Assembly (NCBI GenBank): GCA_964425135.1
Contig: CAYRKW010000054.1
Location: 1-21,815 of the forward strand
Length of the DNA stretch: 21,815 nt
Source of the DNA: CAYLLD01 sp964425135
GTDB lineage: Bacteria; Pseudomonadota; Alphaproteobacteria; Rhodobacterales; Rhodobacteraceae
Direction: 5' to 3'
Shown here: one piece after another, positions 1-7,519 of the stretch
Layout of the letters: each line of letters opens with the position of its first letter
Position numbering within the stretch: position 1 is the first letter of the stretch
The notes under the pieces: model-generated
What the model was told of the DNA's origin: nothing
Database searches by the model: none
Seen by the model: the letters and a program-made list of their open reading frames with translations, nothing else
Translations under genes and position numbers: made by a program

Positions 1-1625
1 GCGCGCCAGGTTTTTTGCAAGAACGGCCCACGCGCGCTTTCGATGCTCTCAAGGTCGATGGTGTCGTGCAGATCCCAGCCTTGGGAGTTCACCCTTTCGG
101 CCCCATAGAGCGCGTTTGGTAGCAGTACTGGCGATGGGCGCGAGGAGGTTGTGATTGCGTCGAACGGATCGGTGGCGATCAGCTCTGGCGCGACGTCTTC
201 GTCCACGATCTGGTTGACGAAGGACGAGTTTGCCCCGTTTTCCAGCAGCCGTCTCACAAGATAAGCCAGAAGGTCGCGGTGCGATCCAACGGGTGCATAG
301 ATCCGGCAGCGGGTGCCGTGCTTGCTCAACACCAGATCATGCAGCACCTCGCCCATGCCGTGCAGGCGCTGGAACTCAAAGCCTTTCCGGTCATTGCCTG
401 CCATTTTCAGGATCGCCGCGACGGTATGGGCGTTGTGTGTGGCAAATTGAGGATAGATGCGCTCGCTCATGTGCAGAAGTTTGCGCGCGCAGCAGATATA
501 GGACACATCTGTTGCCGCCTTGCGGGTGAAAACCGGAAAGCCTGCCAGTCCTTCGACCTGCGCGCGCTTAATCTCGGTATCCCAATAGGCGCCCTTTACA
601 AGACGCACCATGATCTTGCGATCAAGCTCGGTCGCAAGTTCATGCAGCCAATCCAGAACAGCGGAGGCGCGTTTGCTGTAGGCTTGGACCACAACGCCAA
701 ATCCATCCCATCCCGCCAGTGACGGATCGCGCAGCACCGCTTCGATCACATCCAGCGACAGGTCCAGCCTGTCAGCTTCCTCGGCGTCGATATTCAGGCC
801 CATGCGAGCGTTTTTGGCCTGCTGCGCCAGTTTCAGCGTTATCGGTACCAGTTCGGCCATGACCCGATCTTTCTGACCGACTTCATAGCGTGGATGCAGC
901 GCGGAAAGCTTGATCGAGATGCCGGGATTTTCGCGGGTATCGTTCGATTTGGCCTCACCCGCCAAGGCCGATATCGCGTCCTGATAGGCGGCCAGAAACC
1001 CCTGAGCGTCTTTGGACGTCAACGCGGCTTCCCCCAACATATCGTAGGAGTAGGTATAGCCGCGCGTTTCAGTCTCTTTGCCGCGCTTCACAGCCTCGGT
1101 GATGGTTTGACCAAGGACAAACTGTGCCCCCATTTCCTTCATGGCCCGTCCGACGGCTGCGCGGATCACCGGCTCGCCCAGCCGTTTGACGGCCCCTTTC
1201 AAACTCGCGACAACACCATGCCCTTCCTGCAGGACTTTTCCGGTCAGCATCAGAGCCCACGTTGAGGCGTTCACCAGCGAAGAGGAGGAGTTTCCAAGGT
1301 GTTGGCCCCATGCCGACGGTGCGATCTTGTCTTCGATCAAGGCGTCGATTGTTTCTGCGTCCGGCACACGGAGCAAGGCTTCGGCCAGACACATAAGGGC
1401 GATGCCTTCGTCGGTGGAAAGCCCGTATTCGGCGAGGAAAACTTCCATCAATCCGGGGTTGTCGTTGGTGCGGATGTCCCGGATCAGGCCGACGGCATCG
1501 TTGCGGAATGTTGCGCGTAGGGCGGGCGAGATATCGGCGGTTTCGACAAGCGTTTCGATGACCGCCGCCTCGTCGTGCAGATGTGTGGTGCGGATGACTT
1601 CGCGGATTGAGGCAAGGTTGGCCAT
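1..1625 (-). CDS. putA: Bifunctional proline dehydrogenase / L-glutamate gamma-semialdehyde dehydrogenase PutA, 5' part (runs off left edge)
   Basis: An open frame of 541 codons runs from ATG at 1625 past the left edge without a stop. It encodes the N-terminal part of PutA, which oxidises proline to pyrroline-5-carboxylate with FAD and then to glutamate with NAD. Visible proline-dehydrogenase barrel motifs are ISIKLSALHPRYE, NIDAEEADRL, VRLVKGAYW (Lys near residue 344), FATHNAHT, FEFQRLHGMGE, RIYAPVG and LVRRLLENGANSS. The Arg pair at about 458-459 matches the proline-carboxylate binding arginines of the family. The aldehyde dehydrogenase half lies outside the window. AAGGA lies about 8 bases before the start. 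The gene is divergent from an Lrp-family gene, the usual arrangement for putA and its activator in Rhodobacter-type bacteria. No frameshift is seen in the visible part. Confidence 0.96.
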   Translation of the reverse strand, partial: MANLASIREVIRTTHLHDEAAVIETLVETADISPALRATFRNDAVGLIRDIRTNDNPGLMEVFLAEYGLSTDEGIALMCLAEALLRVPDAETIDALIEDKIAPSAWGQHLGNSSSSLVNASTWALMLTGKVLQEGHGVVASLKGAVKRLGEPVIRAAVGRAMKEMGAQFVLGQTITEAVKRGKETETRGYTYSYDMLGEAALTSKDAQGFLAAYQDAISALAGEAKSNDTRENPGISIKLSALHPRYEVGQKDRVMAELVPITLKLAQQAKNARMGLNIDAEEADRLDLSLDVIEAVLRDPSLAGWDGFGVVVQAYSKRASAVLDWLHELATELDRKIMVRLVKGAYWDTEIKRAQVEGLAGFPVFTRKAATDVSYICCARKLLHMSERIYPQFATHNAHTVAAILKMAGNDRKGFEFQRLHGMGEVLHDLVLSKHGTRCRIYAPVGSHRDLLAYLVRRLLENGANSSFVNQIVDEDVAPELIATDPFDAITTSSRPSPVLLPNALYGAERVNSQGWDLHDTIDLESIESARGPFLQKTWR

Positions 1626-1756
1626 GGTCGTGTTCCTTCGCCATCGGTTTCGCAGTCAGGATAGAGCAATTGCGAAAGTCATGTTGCCTTTTGTGGCAAA
1701 TATAACAGACTTTATAGTCGAAATTTCTGGTAAATACGGGATAAAGTAGTTCACAG
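1626..1756. promoter_or_regulatory. putA / putR divergent intergenic region with inverted repeat
   Basis: This 131 bp spacer is clearly more AT-rich than the flanking genes and must hold both divergent promoters. It contains TTGCC (1684-1688) and GGCAA (1695-1699), a perfect 5 bp inverted repeat with a 6 bp spacer. Its size and AT-rich centre fit an Lrp-family operator. That the neighbouring Lrp-type protein binds here is inferred from position only. I cannot assign -35/-10 boxes with confidence. Confidence 0.5.
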
Positions 1757-2224
1757 ATGGATATAGTCGGGACATTAGACCATTATGACAGGCGGATCAT
1801 CGAGATACTGAGCGCGGAAGGACGGCTGCCTGTTACAGAATTGGCATCGCGTATTGGATTGTCCAAAAGCCCGTGTCAGGTCAGGTTGAGGCGTTTACAG
1901 GCAGAGGGGTACATCCTTGGTTTCAAGGCTGTGGTGAACCCGGCGATGCTGGATTTGGAGCAAGTTGCCTTTGTTGAGGTGAAGCTGACCGATACGACGG
2001 AGCCTGCGTTGTCAGCCTTTGGTGCTGCTGTTCAGGAAATTCCCGAGATCGAGCAATGTCACATGATTGCTGGTGCGTTTGACTACCTTATCAAGATACG
2101 CACCAAGGATATGCCAACGTTCCGCGCGGTCCTGGGGCGGGCGATTTCGACTATGCCAAATGTTGGCAGCACCTCGACGCATGTGTCGATGCAATCGGTG
2201 AAGGATGACGAGTCGTTTATTTGA
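1757..2224 (+). CDS. putR: Lrp/AsnC-family transcriptional regulator, probable proline-utilisation activator PutR
   Basis: This 155-residue protein has the length and layout of Lrp/AsnC regulators. The N-terminal helix-turn-helix covers about residues 8-50 (DRRIIEILSAEGRLPVTELA, then GLSKSPCQVRLRRLQAEGYI). The C-terminal RAM/ASNC effector domain includes VAFVEVKL, IPEIEQCHMIAGAFDYLIKI and a C-terminal oligomerisation strand. It lies 131 bp from and divergent to putA. In Rhodobacter and Agrobacterium a divergent Lrp-type PutR activates putA in response to proline. That role is inferred here from position and family. The family is certain, the gene name likely. The gene ends 16 bp from the convergent aldolase gene. 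Confidence 0.88.
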   Translation: MDIVGTLDHYDRRIIEILSAEGRLPVTELASRIGLSKSPCQVRLRRLQAEGYILGFKAVVNPAMLDLEQVAFVEVKLTDTTEPALSAFGAAVQEIPEIEQCHMIAGAFDYLIKIRTKDMPTFRAVLGRAISTMPNVGSTSTHVSMQSVKDDESFI

Positions 2225-2240
2225 CCGCCCTCCTCACGTG

Positions 2241-2996
2241 CTACTGACACTTCCTGATCTCACGTTGCATGGCGGCCATGAGTGTATTGAAGTCGTTGCC
2301 CGGTGTAACAAGGTTGAAACCCTCGGCGAGGCGACGCTTCGCCACGTCGCCGTCTGCGCAGAAAATGCCTGTGGGCACACCGGCGGCTTTGGCGCGGTCG
2401 AGGATGTGGGTGATAGCCTTTGATGTGGCGCTGTCGTGAAGCTCCGCGCCCGGCTTTTCGCCCAGATCGAGCGCCAGATCGTTTGGCCCGATGTAGATCA
2501 TGTCTATGCCGGGCACGGCGAGGATGGCGTCGATGTTTTGCAGGGCTTGGGCGGTTTCGATCATCGGGATGGCCATGATTTCGCCGTTTGCGGCTTCGAA
2601 GTAATCTGCGCCGCCATAGAGCTTGCCGCGTGCCGGGCCGAAGGATCGTGCCCCGTCGGGCGGATAGCGGCAGGCTGCGACGAAGTTTTCGGCCTCGGCC
2701 ACGTTTGAGATCATCGGGCAGACGACGCCGTAAGCCCCGGCATCGAGAAGATGCATTATGGTTTCTTGCTCTGAGGACGGCGCGCGCACGAGCGGGATTG
2801 CGGGTGTTGCGGAGATTGCCTGAAGCATCGAGACCGCTGTTTCAAACCCGATCAGCCCGTGCTGCAAATCGACGGTGACGCTGTGAAATCCCTGATGGCC
2901 CGCGCCTTCGGCCAGATAGCCAGACGGGATGGAAAGCCAGGCGTTCATGATCGGTGCGCCGGTTTGGAGCCTTTTTTTCAGCGTGTTCTCTCTCAT
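2241..2996 (-). CDS. HpcH/HpaI-family aldolase (2-oxo-acid class II aldolase)
   Basis: This 251-residue protein belongs to the HpcH/HpaI family of metal-dependent aldolases. These cleave 4-hydroxy-2-oxo acids such as 4-hydroxy-2-oxoheptanedioate or 2-keto-3-deoxy-L-rhamnonate to pyruvate and an aldehyde. Visible family features are VDLQHGLIGF (catalytic His), IPLVRAP (pyruvate-binding Arg), IPMIETAQAL (metal-ligand Glu) and YIGPNDLALDLG (metal-ligand Asp), on a TIM-barrel layout of usual length. The start at 2996 is supported by AAGGAG 6 bases upstream. The gene is divergent from the sugar-transport operon and shares its 106 bp control region, so the two probably act on one substrate. The natural substrate cannot be told from sequence. 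A link to rhamnonate is possible but unsupported because the nearby rhamnose genes encode the phosphorylating pathway. Confidence 0.88.
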   Translation of the reverse strand: MRENTLKKRLQTGAPIMNAWLSIPSGYLAEGAGHQGFHSVTVDLQHGLIGFETAVSMLQAISATPAIPLVRAPSSEQETIMHLLDAGAYGVVCPMISNVAEAENFVAACRYPPDGARSFGPARGKLYGGADYFEAANGEIMAIPMIETAQALQNIDAILAVPGIDMIYIGPNDLALDLGEKPGAELHDSATSKAITHILDRAKAAGVPTGIFCADGDVAKRRLAEGFNLVTPGNDFNTLMAAMQREIRKCQ

Positions 2997-3040
2997 TTTC
3001 GCTCCTTTTCTTTCGCGTGGAGAATCTCAATTCGTCGTTC

Positions 3041-3069
3041 TTGAATACGCATTCATGAGATGATATAAA
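3041..3069 (+). promoter_or_regulatory. Sigma70-type promoter of the sugar ABC transport operon
   Basis: TTGAAT (3041-3046) and TATAAA (3064-3069) are separated by exactly 17 bp. This is a near-consensus housekeeping promoter pointing at the binding-protein gene, whose ATG is 33 bases past the -10 box. The -35 box overlaps the operator at 3042-3055, an arrangement suited to repression. Confidence 0.65.
3042..3055. promoter_or_regulatory. Candidate LacI-family operator
   Basis: TGAATACGCATTCA is a 14 bp palindrome with 12 of 14 positions symmetric about a central CG, the usual shape of LacI-family operators. It covers the -35 box of the promoter for the transport operon and lies between two divergent genes. 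The only LacI-family gene in the window (7520-8569) is inside this operon, so local repression relieved by the imported compound is the simplest reading. Binding is inferred. Confidence 0.6.
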
Positions 3070-3102
3070 CGCGAGAATACATCGTCGCAATGGGAGGAAT
3101 AC

Positions 3103-4431
3103 ATGCGAAAAAGAACTTTCCTGGCTTCGGTCGCACTAGGTGCCGCGATGGCCCTGTCACCGATCGTGTCACTGGCTGATGGGCATCTTGAGAAATTCAA
3201 TCTTCTGCCCGGCAAGCCCTTCGAAGGCACCAAGCTGAACATTCTGAGCGTGGTCACGCCGCAGTTCGACGGTTTGATGTTGCGGGATGCAGAGTTCACG
3301 GAATTGACCGGCATCGAGACTGAATGGACGTTCATTCCTTTCGGGTCGCTTCAGGAAAAGATCAACGCTGAGGGCGTGGCTGCGAACGGCACCTTTGACG
3401 TTGTGAACTATCTTGACAGCTGGGGCCCGCCGAACGCGCATTGGCTCAAGCGCATTGATGAGTTGATGGAGCGTGATGGGATCAGCATGGATCGCTATCC
3501 GGCGGCTTTTGCGCGTTCCGCACAGTTCAACGGCGAGACGCTTGGCTTTCCGCTGCGCGCACATCCGCAGTTGATGTTCTATCGCAAGGATCTGATCTCC
3601 GAGCCACCCACATCCTGGGAAGAGATCATCGAGGTTGGCAAGGCGCTGAAGGAAAGCAATCCCGACATCGCGCCTTTGGCACTTTACTACAACAACGACG
3701 GCAACCGTCAGAATCTGTTCATCTGGATCAACTTCCTTTGGGCTGCTGGTGCTGACATTTTCAACGAGGATGGATCGGCTGCCTGGGCTACACCAGAAGG
3801 CATTCAGGCCACCAAGGACTATATTGAACTGCACACGGTTCATGGCGTGACCAACCCGAACTCGGTTGCGTTCAACGAGCAGGATGCACGCCAGTCGTTC
3901 ATGCAGGGTAACTCTGCCATGATGCCGGTTTGGTGGTGGGCCTATTCGGGTTTCTATAACCCCGACAGCTCGACCCTGACCAAAGAGCAGGTGGGTTTCA
4001 CGGGCATGCCGTCCTACAACGGCACGACCAAGACCTATGCGATTTCCATGCCGTTCTCGATTTCGGAATACTCCGAGAATCAAGACGCGGCTTGGGAGTT
4101 CATGAAGTGGTTGTCCAACCCGGAGATGGACAAAGCCAACGCGATTGAGCGTGAAGTTGGTGGCAAGAAGATCGTCAACAACGTGGTCACACACATCGCG
4201 TCTCTTCAGGACCCGGATGTGAATGCAGCGAATGACGGCATTCAGGCTGCGGCTTGGGACAGCCTCAAGCAGTCCGACATTATGCCGCAAATCGCCGAAT
4301 GGCCCGAGATTGGCGACATCCTGTCGGCTGCCATCGCAGAGGCGGCTTCGGGTGGCGATGTTGAAGAGCTGATGACCGCTGCTGCCGAGCGTGCCGATAA
4401 GGTGCTTCGCCGCGCGGGCGTGTTGCAGTAA
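3103..4431 (+). CDS. Sugar ABC transporter, periplasmic substrate-binding protein (family 1, CUT1 type)
   Basis: This 442-residue secreted protein binds the substrate in the periplasm and delivers it to the two permeases that follow. A Sec signal peptide is seen: basic MRKR, a hydrophobic stretch to about residue 22, and cleavage probably after SLA near residue 25. The mature part has the layout of family 1 solute-binding proteins (MalE/UgpB-like), with GFPLRAHPQLMFYRKDL, the aromatic-rich MMPVWWWAYSGF and DAAWEFMKWLSNPE. GGAGGAAT lies about 5 bases before ATG. This is the first gene of the operon, and a strong hairpin follows its stop. Substrate class (carbohydrate or polyol) follows from family. 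The exact ligand is not readable. Confidence 0.92.
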   Translation: MRKRTFLASVALGAAMALSPIVSLADGHLEKFNLLPGKPFEGTKLNILSVVTPQFDGLMLRDAEFTELTGIETEWTFIPFGSLQEKINAEGVAANGTFDVVNYLDSWGPPNAHWLKRIDELMERDGISMDRYPAAFARSAQFNGETLGFPLRAHPQLMFYRKDLISEPPTSWEEIIEVGKALKESNPDIAPLALYYNNDGNRQNLFIWINFLWAAGADIFNEDGSAAWATPEGIQATKDYIELHTVHGVTNPNSVAFNEQDARQSFMQGNSAMMPVWWWAYSGFYNPDSSTLTKEQVGFTGMPSYNGTTKTYAISMPFSISEYSENQDAAWEFMKWLSNPEMDKANAIEREVGGKKIVNNVVTHIASLQDPDVNAANDGIQAAAWDSLKQSDIMPQIAEWPEIGDILSAAIAEAASGGDVEELMTAAAERADKVLRRAGVLQ

Positions 4432-4449
4432 GCCGCACTGCCAAGACAA

Positions 4450-4482
4450 TCTGGGGCGCGCGCAAGCCGCCTGCGCCCCAGA
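4450..4482 (+). promoter_or_regulatory. Intercistronic hairpin after the binding-protein gene
   Basis: TCTGGGGCGC (4450-4459) and GCGCCCCAGA (4473-4482) form a perfect 10 bp GC-rich stem with a 13-base loop, 18 bases after the binding-protein stop. No T-run follows, so it does not look like a simple intrinsic terminator. Such structures between binding-protein and permease genes are known to protect upstream mRNA from 3' exonucleases, raising binding-protein output over permease. That role here is inference. Confidence 0.7.
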
Positions 4483-4520
4483 GCTAACTCTCCTCGCACT
4501 TCGAAAAGGTGGCGGCGTCC

Positions 4521-5399
4521 ATGCGCGACAGCACACTCAAATATCTACTGGTCATGCCTGCGGTTCTCGTCGTTTTCGCAACCGCGATCTGGCCATTGAT
4601 AGAGGCGGCGCGGCTGTCCTTTACGGTTGGACGCCTCAATCGGCCCGGGTCTTTGGACCAGTATCTGGGTTGGGAGAACTACACCTGGGCTTTTTTCGAA
4701 GAACCGGCTTTTTGGAATTCGGTATGGGTGACGGGTGTTTATACGGTTGTGACCGTGGGTCTGACGACGATTTGCGCCTTGGGTCTGGCGCTTTTGCTTG
4801 CGCCGGGAGGACGCCTGAGAAGCTCTGCGCAAACCCTTCTGATCTTGCCGTTTGCCATGTCGCCAGCTTTGATCGGGGTTTCGTTTCGCTTCATGTTCAA
4901 CCCCGAATTCGGCCTTTTCGACGCATTCTTCGGCGTCTTGATCCCGCCCTTGGCGGATGTGTCCTGGCTTGCCGACCCGCAACTGGCTTTTGCGGTGGTG
5001 GTCATGGCGGATGTCTGGGGCTGGATCCCCTTCCTGACGCTGGTTTTGATCGGAGGGTTGGCAAGCGTGCCTCGCGATACTGTTGAAGCTGCACAGGTGG
5101 ATGGGGCTTCGGGCTGGCGGGTCTTTCGGGACATAACGCTGCCGCAGCTTGCGCCTGTTTTGGCGGTTGTCATCATCCTCAAATCGATCTTCAGTCTCAA
5201 GACATTCGATCAGGTGTTCATGCTGACCAACGGCGGTCCCGGCACCGCGACCCAGACGCTGAGCCATTACATCTATTTCAACGGCATGAAATACGGGCAG
5301 ATCGGGTATTCCGCGTCGGTCGCTTGGTTGATGGTGATTCCGATGATCTTCCTTACCTATGCCTATGCCAAGTTCGTTTTCCGAAAGAATGATCCATGA
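4521..5399 (+). CDS. Sugar ABC transporter permease, MalF-type
   Basis: This is an inner-membrane permease subunit of 292 residues with about six hydrophobic segments. The first starts with YLLVMPAVLVVFATAIWPLI. The cytoplasmic EAA loop that contacts the ATPase is clear at EAAQVDGASGW followed by ITLPQLAP. It belongs to the MalF/UgpA branch of CUT1 transporters. I chose ATG at 4521, preceded by AAGGTGG at 9 bases. A GTG at 4509 in the same frame would add MAAS but lacks a comparable ribosome site. Its stop overlaps the next start by ATGA (5396-5399), showing translational coupling. Confidence 0.92.
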   Translation: MRDSTLKYLLVMPAVLVVFATAIWPLIEAARLSFTVGRLNRPGSLDQYLGWENYTWAFFEEPAFWNSVWVTGVYTVVTVGLTTICALGLALLLAPGGRLRSSAQTLLILPFAMSPALIGVSFRFMFNPEFGLFDAFFGVLIPPLADVSWLADPQLAFAVVVMADVWGWIPFLTLVLIGGLASVPRDTVEAAQVDGASGWRVFRDITLPQLAPVLAVVIILKSIFSLKTFDQVFMLTNGGPGTATQTLSHYIYFNGMKYGQIGYSASVAWLMVIPMIFLTYAYAKFVFRKNDP

Positions 5400-6223
5400 C
5401 CGGTAAGCAGAGAAAACAATTCTGGAGCACCATTCACGCGGTGCTCATCCTGGTCGCCATGTTCATCATGCTGGTGCCGATCGTCTGGATTTTCCTTGCC
5501 GCCTTCAAGACCCATGTCGATGTCTACCAGTTGAAGTTGTTCTTCACACCGACGCTGGAGAATTTTGGCATTGTCTTTGATGATCCCTACAGGCTTGGTG
5601 AAAAACTCTTCAACTCGACCATTGTGGCGTTCTTCACAGTTCTATTTGCAATCCCGATTGCCACGCTTGCGGCTTATTCCTTCAGCCGGTTCAGCCTGAG
5701 GGGCGAGACCATGATGCTGGTCACGATCCTGGCGACGCAGTTTGTGCCCGCTGTGGTGATCATCCTGCCGTTTTTCGTCATGTTCCGCGATATGGGGCTT
5801 TTGGATACGCGCCTTGGCCTGATCCTTGTGAACCTTGCCATTGTGATGCCGTTTGCCATCTGGATGATCAAAGGCTTTATCGACGGCATTCCGATGGACA
5901 CGGAAGAAGCGGCGATGGTGGATGGATCATCCCGCTTGCAGGTGATCAGGAACATCGTGTTGCCGATGGCGGCACCAGGTCTTCTGACCAGTGCGATTTT
6001 CTGCTTCATCATTGCGTGGAACGAGTTCCTTTTCGCGCTGATCCTGACCAACAAGCAAGCGGTGACCTTGCCGATTGGCCTTGCGCTTTTCAAGGGTGAA
6101 GAGGGCGATCTTTGGAATCTGTTGTCGGCGGCGGGCATCATCATCATGGCGCCGATGTTCGTGCTGGCCTTGGCCATTCGAAAGTACTTTGTGCAAGGCA
6201 TGACGATGGGGGCCGTTCGATGA
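5396..6223 (+). CDS. Sugar ABC transporter permease, MalG-type
   Basis: This 275-residue second inner-membrane permease pairs with the preceding MalF-type subunit. It starts with a membrane segment (AVLILVAMFIMLVPIVWIFL) after a short cytoplasmic tail and has about six segments in all. The EAA loop reads EEAAMVDGSS, then IVLPMAAPG, as in MalG/UgpE proteins, followed by the typical AWNEFLFALIL and a C-terminal KYFVQGMTMGAV. Its ATG overlaps the stop of the upstream permease. A repeat element of about 65 bp separates it from the ATPase gene, which is unusual inside such an operon. Confidence 0.93.
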   Translation: MTGKQRKQFWSTIHAVLILVAMFIMLVPIVWIFLAAFKTHVDVYQLKLFFTPTLENFGIVFDDPYRLGEKLFNSTIVAFFTVLFAIPIATLAAYSFSRFSLRGETMMLVTILATQFVPAVVIILPFFVMFRDMGLLDTRLGLILVNLAIVMPFAIWMIKGFIDGIPMDTEEAAMVDGSSRLQVIRNIVLPMAAPGLLTSAIFCFIIAWNEFLFALILTNKQAVTLPIGLALFKGEEGDLWNLLSAAGIIIMAPMFVLALAIRKYFVQGMTMGAVR

Positions 6224-6244
6224 GCTCTCATATCTGGGCACAAC

Positions 6245-6309
6245 GCGCCCCGGGCTTGATCCGGGGCCTCCAATTGGCGGCAAGAGGTCCCGGGTCAAGC
6301 CCGGGACGG
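6245..6309. repeat. Inverted pair of 26 bp palindromic repeat units (REP/BIME-like)
   Basis: Two 26 bp units, 6245-6270 and 6284-6309, lie in inverted orientation around a 13 bp spacer and match at 22 of 26 positions. Each is itself palindrome-like around a TCAAG/CTTGA core flanked by CCCGGG-type arms. In RNA the pair would form a long GC-rich stem-loop between permease and ATPase cistrons. It resembles dispersed intergenic repeats common in alphaproteobacterial genomes. Its family membership is from memory and needs a genome-wide count. The element's right end runs into GGGGGA (6308-6313), which serves as the ribosome site for the ATPase gene. Confidence 0.7.
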
Positions 6310-6319
6310 GGGACGACAT

Positions 6320-7381
6320 ATGGCTGAAATCAAACTCAACAACCTGACCAAACGCTGGGGCGATTTCGTGGGTGTCGATGACCAGTCACTGCACATAAAG
6401 GATCGCGAGTTCCTCGTGCTCCTTGGCCCGTCCGGTTGTGGCAAGACGACGACCATGCGGATGATCGCGGGGCTGGAAGACCCGACGGCGGGCGAGATCT
6501 GGATCGGCGAGCGGATGGTCAACGATGATCTGCCCAAGGACCGCGATGTGGCGATGGTGTTTCAGAACTATGGTCTCTATCCGCATATGACCATCTTCGA
6601 GAATATCGCCTATCCGCTGCGGGTGCGCGGTGTTGACAAGTCGCAGATCAAGCCGCGTGTTGAAAAGGCGGCTGAACAGGTCGAACTGACCCAGTTTCTC
6701 GATCGTAAGCCAAAGGCGCTATCGGGTGGCCAGCGACAGCGTGTGGCTTTGGCGCGGGCCATTGTGAGAACGCCCAAGGTGTTCCTGATGGACGAGCCTC
6801 TGTCCAACCTTGACGCCAAACTGCGCGTGACGATGCGCGCTGAGTTGAAGCATCTCAGCCGCGAATTGCAGATCACCACCGTTTATGTGACCCACGACCA
6901 GATCGAGGCGATGACGCTGGCGGATCGGGTGGCTGTCATGAAGCATGGTGTTATCCAGCAGCTTGGAACACCGGATGAGATTTACAACGACCCTGAGAAC
7001 CTGTTTGTTGCGGGCTTCATTGGCTCACCTGCGATGAACCTGATCGACGGATCGGTCAAGGACGGCACCTTTGTCACGACCGGCGGCACGCGGTTGGTCA
7101 AGCTCAACACAGAAGATCGTGCTAAGGCCATTCTGGGTGTCCGCGCAGACGATATGAGCGTTCATGATCAGGGTCAGGGCGACATCGACGTCTCGATTTA
7201 TGCTTTTGAGAATACCGGCGAGAGCACGCTCTTGACGGTGCAATGGGGCAACCAACGGGTCATTGCACGGGGCGACCGGCATTTGCGCAAGGATCAGGAT
7301 GATGTTGTCGGGATCAGCCTCGACCCTGATCACCTGTATCTCTTCGACCCTGAAACCGAAAACCGGATCAGGATGGTGTAA
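6320..7381 (+). CDS. Sugar ABC transporter ATPase, UgpC/MalK-type
   Basis: This 353-residue ATPase powers the CUT1 importer encoded upstream. All nucleotide-binding motifs are intact: Walker A GPSGCGKTT (residues about 37-45), Q-loop FQNYGLYPHMT, signature LSGGQRQRVALARA, Walker B VFLMDEPLSNLDA and H-loop TVYVTHDQ. The C-terminal 110 or so residues form the TOBE/MalK-type regulatory domain (LGVRADDMSV, ending DPDHLYLFDPET). Length is normal for UgpC/MalK. The start ATG follows GGGGGA by about 6 bases, and that sequence belongs to the end of the repeat element. The LacI-family gene follows after 138 bp. Confidence 0.95.
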   Translation: MAEIKLNNLTKRWGDFVGVDDQSLHIKDREFLVLLGPSGCGKTTTMRMIAGLEDPTAGEIWIGERMVNDDLPKDRDVAMVFQNYGLYPHMTIFENIAYPLRVRGVDKSQIKPRVEKAAEQVELTQFLDRKPKALSGGQRQRVALARAIVRTPKVFLMDEPLSNLDAKLRVTMRAELKHLSRELQITTVYVTHDQIEAMTLADRVAVMKHGVIQQLGTPDEIYNDPENLFVAGFIGSPAMNLIDGSVKDGTFVTTGGTRLVKLNTEDRAKAILGVRADDMSVHDQGQGDIDVSIYAFENTGESTLLTVQWGNQRVIARGDRHLRKDQDDVVGISLDPDHLYLFDPETENRIRMV

Positions 7382-7382
7382 G

Positions 7383-7511
7383 ATGACGGTCGAGCACCTC
7401 ATACGCGGAAAGTCTGCTGCTGATCGGGCTGATGCTGACCGGGCTGATGGTGGCGCCAAGCTCAACGTGACCTTCGGTGTTCCAGCGCCCGTCGGGACTG
7501 TGGCGGCATAG
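7383..7511 (+). CDS. Possible small protein of 42 residues (uncertain)
   Basis: A short frame starts at ATG one base after the ATPase stop (TAAgATG), with AGGA 9 bases upstream, and ends 8 bases before the regulator start. The predicted peptide starts MTVEHLIRGKSAADRADAD and is rich in Ala, Asp and Arg in its first half because of a 15 bp tandem duplication (7419-7448). I recognise no domain, signal peptide or membrane segment. It may be a true small gene in the operon, a leader affecting regulator expression, or chance. Position is the main support. Confidence 0.25.
   Translation: MTVEHLIRGKSAADRADADRADGGAKLNVTFGVPAPVGTVAA
7419..7448 (+). repeat. 15 bp tandem duplication
   Basis: GCTGATCGGGCTGAT (7419-7433) is followed directly by GCTGACCGGGCTGAT (7434-7448), with one mismatch. 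It lies in the spacer between the ATPase and LacI-family genes and would encode two ADRAD units in the small frame there. Confidence 0.8.
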
Positions 7512-7519
7512 GCAGCGGA

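Noticed and set aside
3169..4536. A 455-codon open frame on the minus strand opposite the binding-protein gene
   Set aside because: The translation has no recognisable domain and a skewed composition. The plus-strand frame has a signal peptide, family motifs and a strong ribosome site, so this is a GC-driven shadow.
6112..6327. A small plus-strand frame over the permease end and the repeat element
   Set aside because: It begins inside the permease gene in another frame and its C-terminal part is just the translated palindromic repeat.
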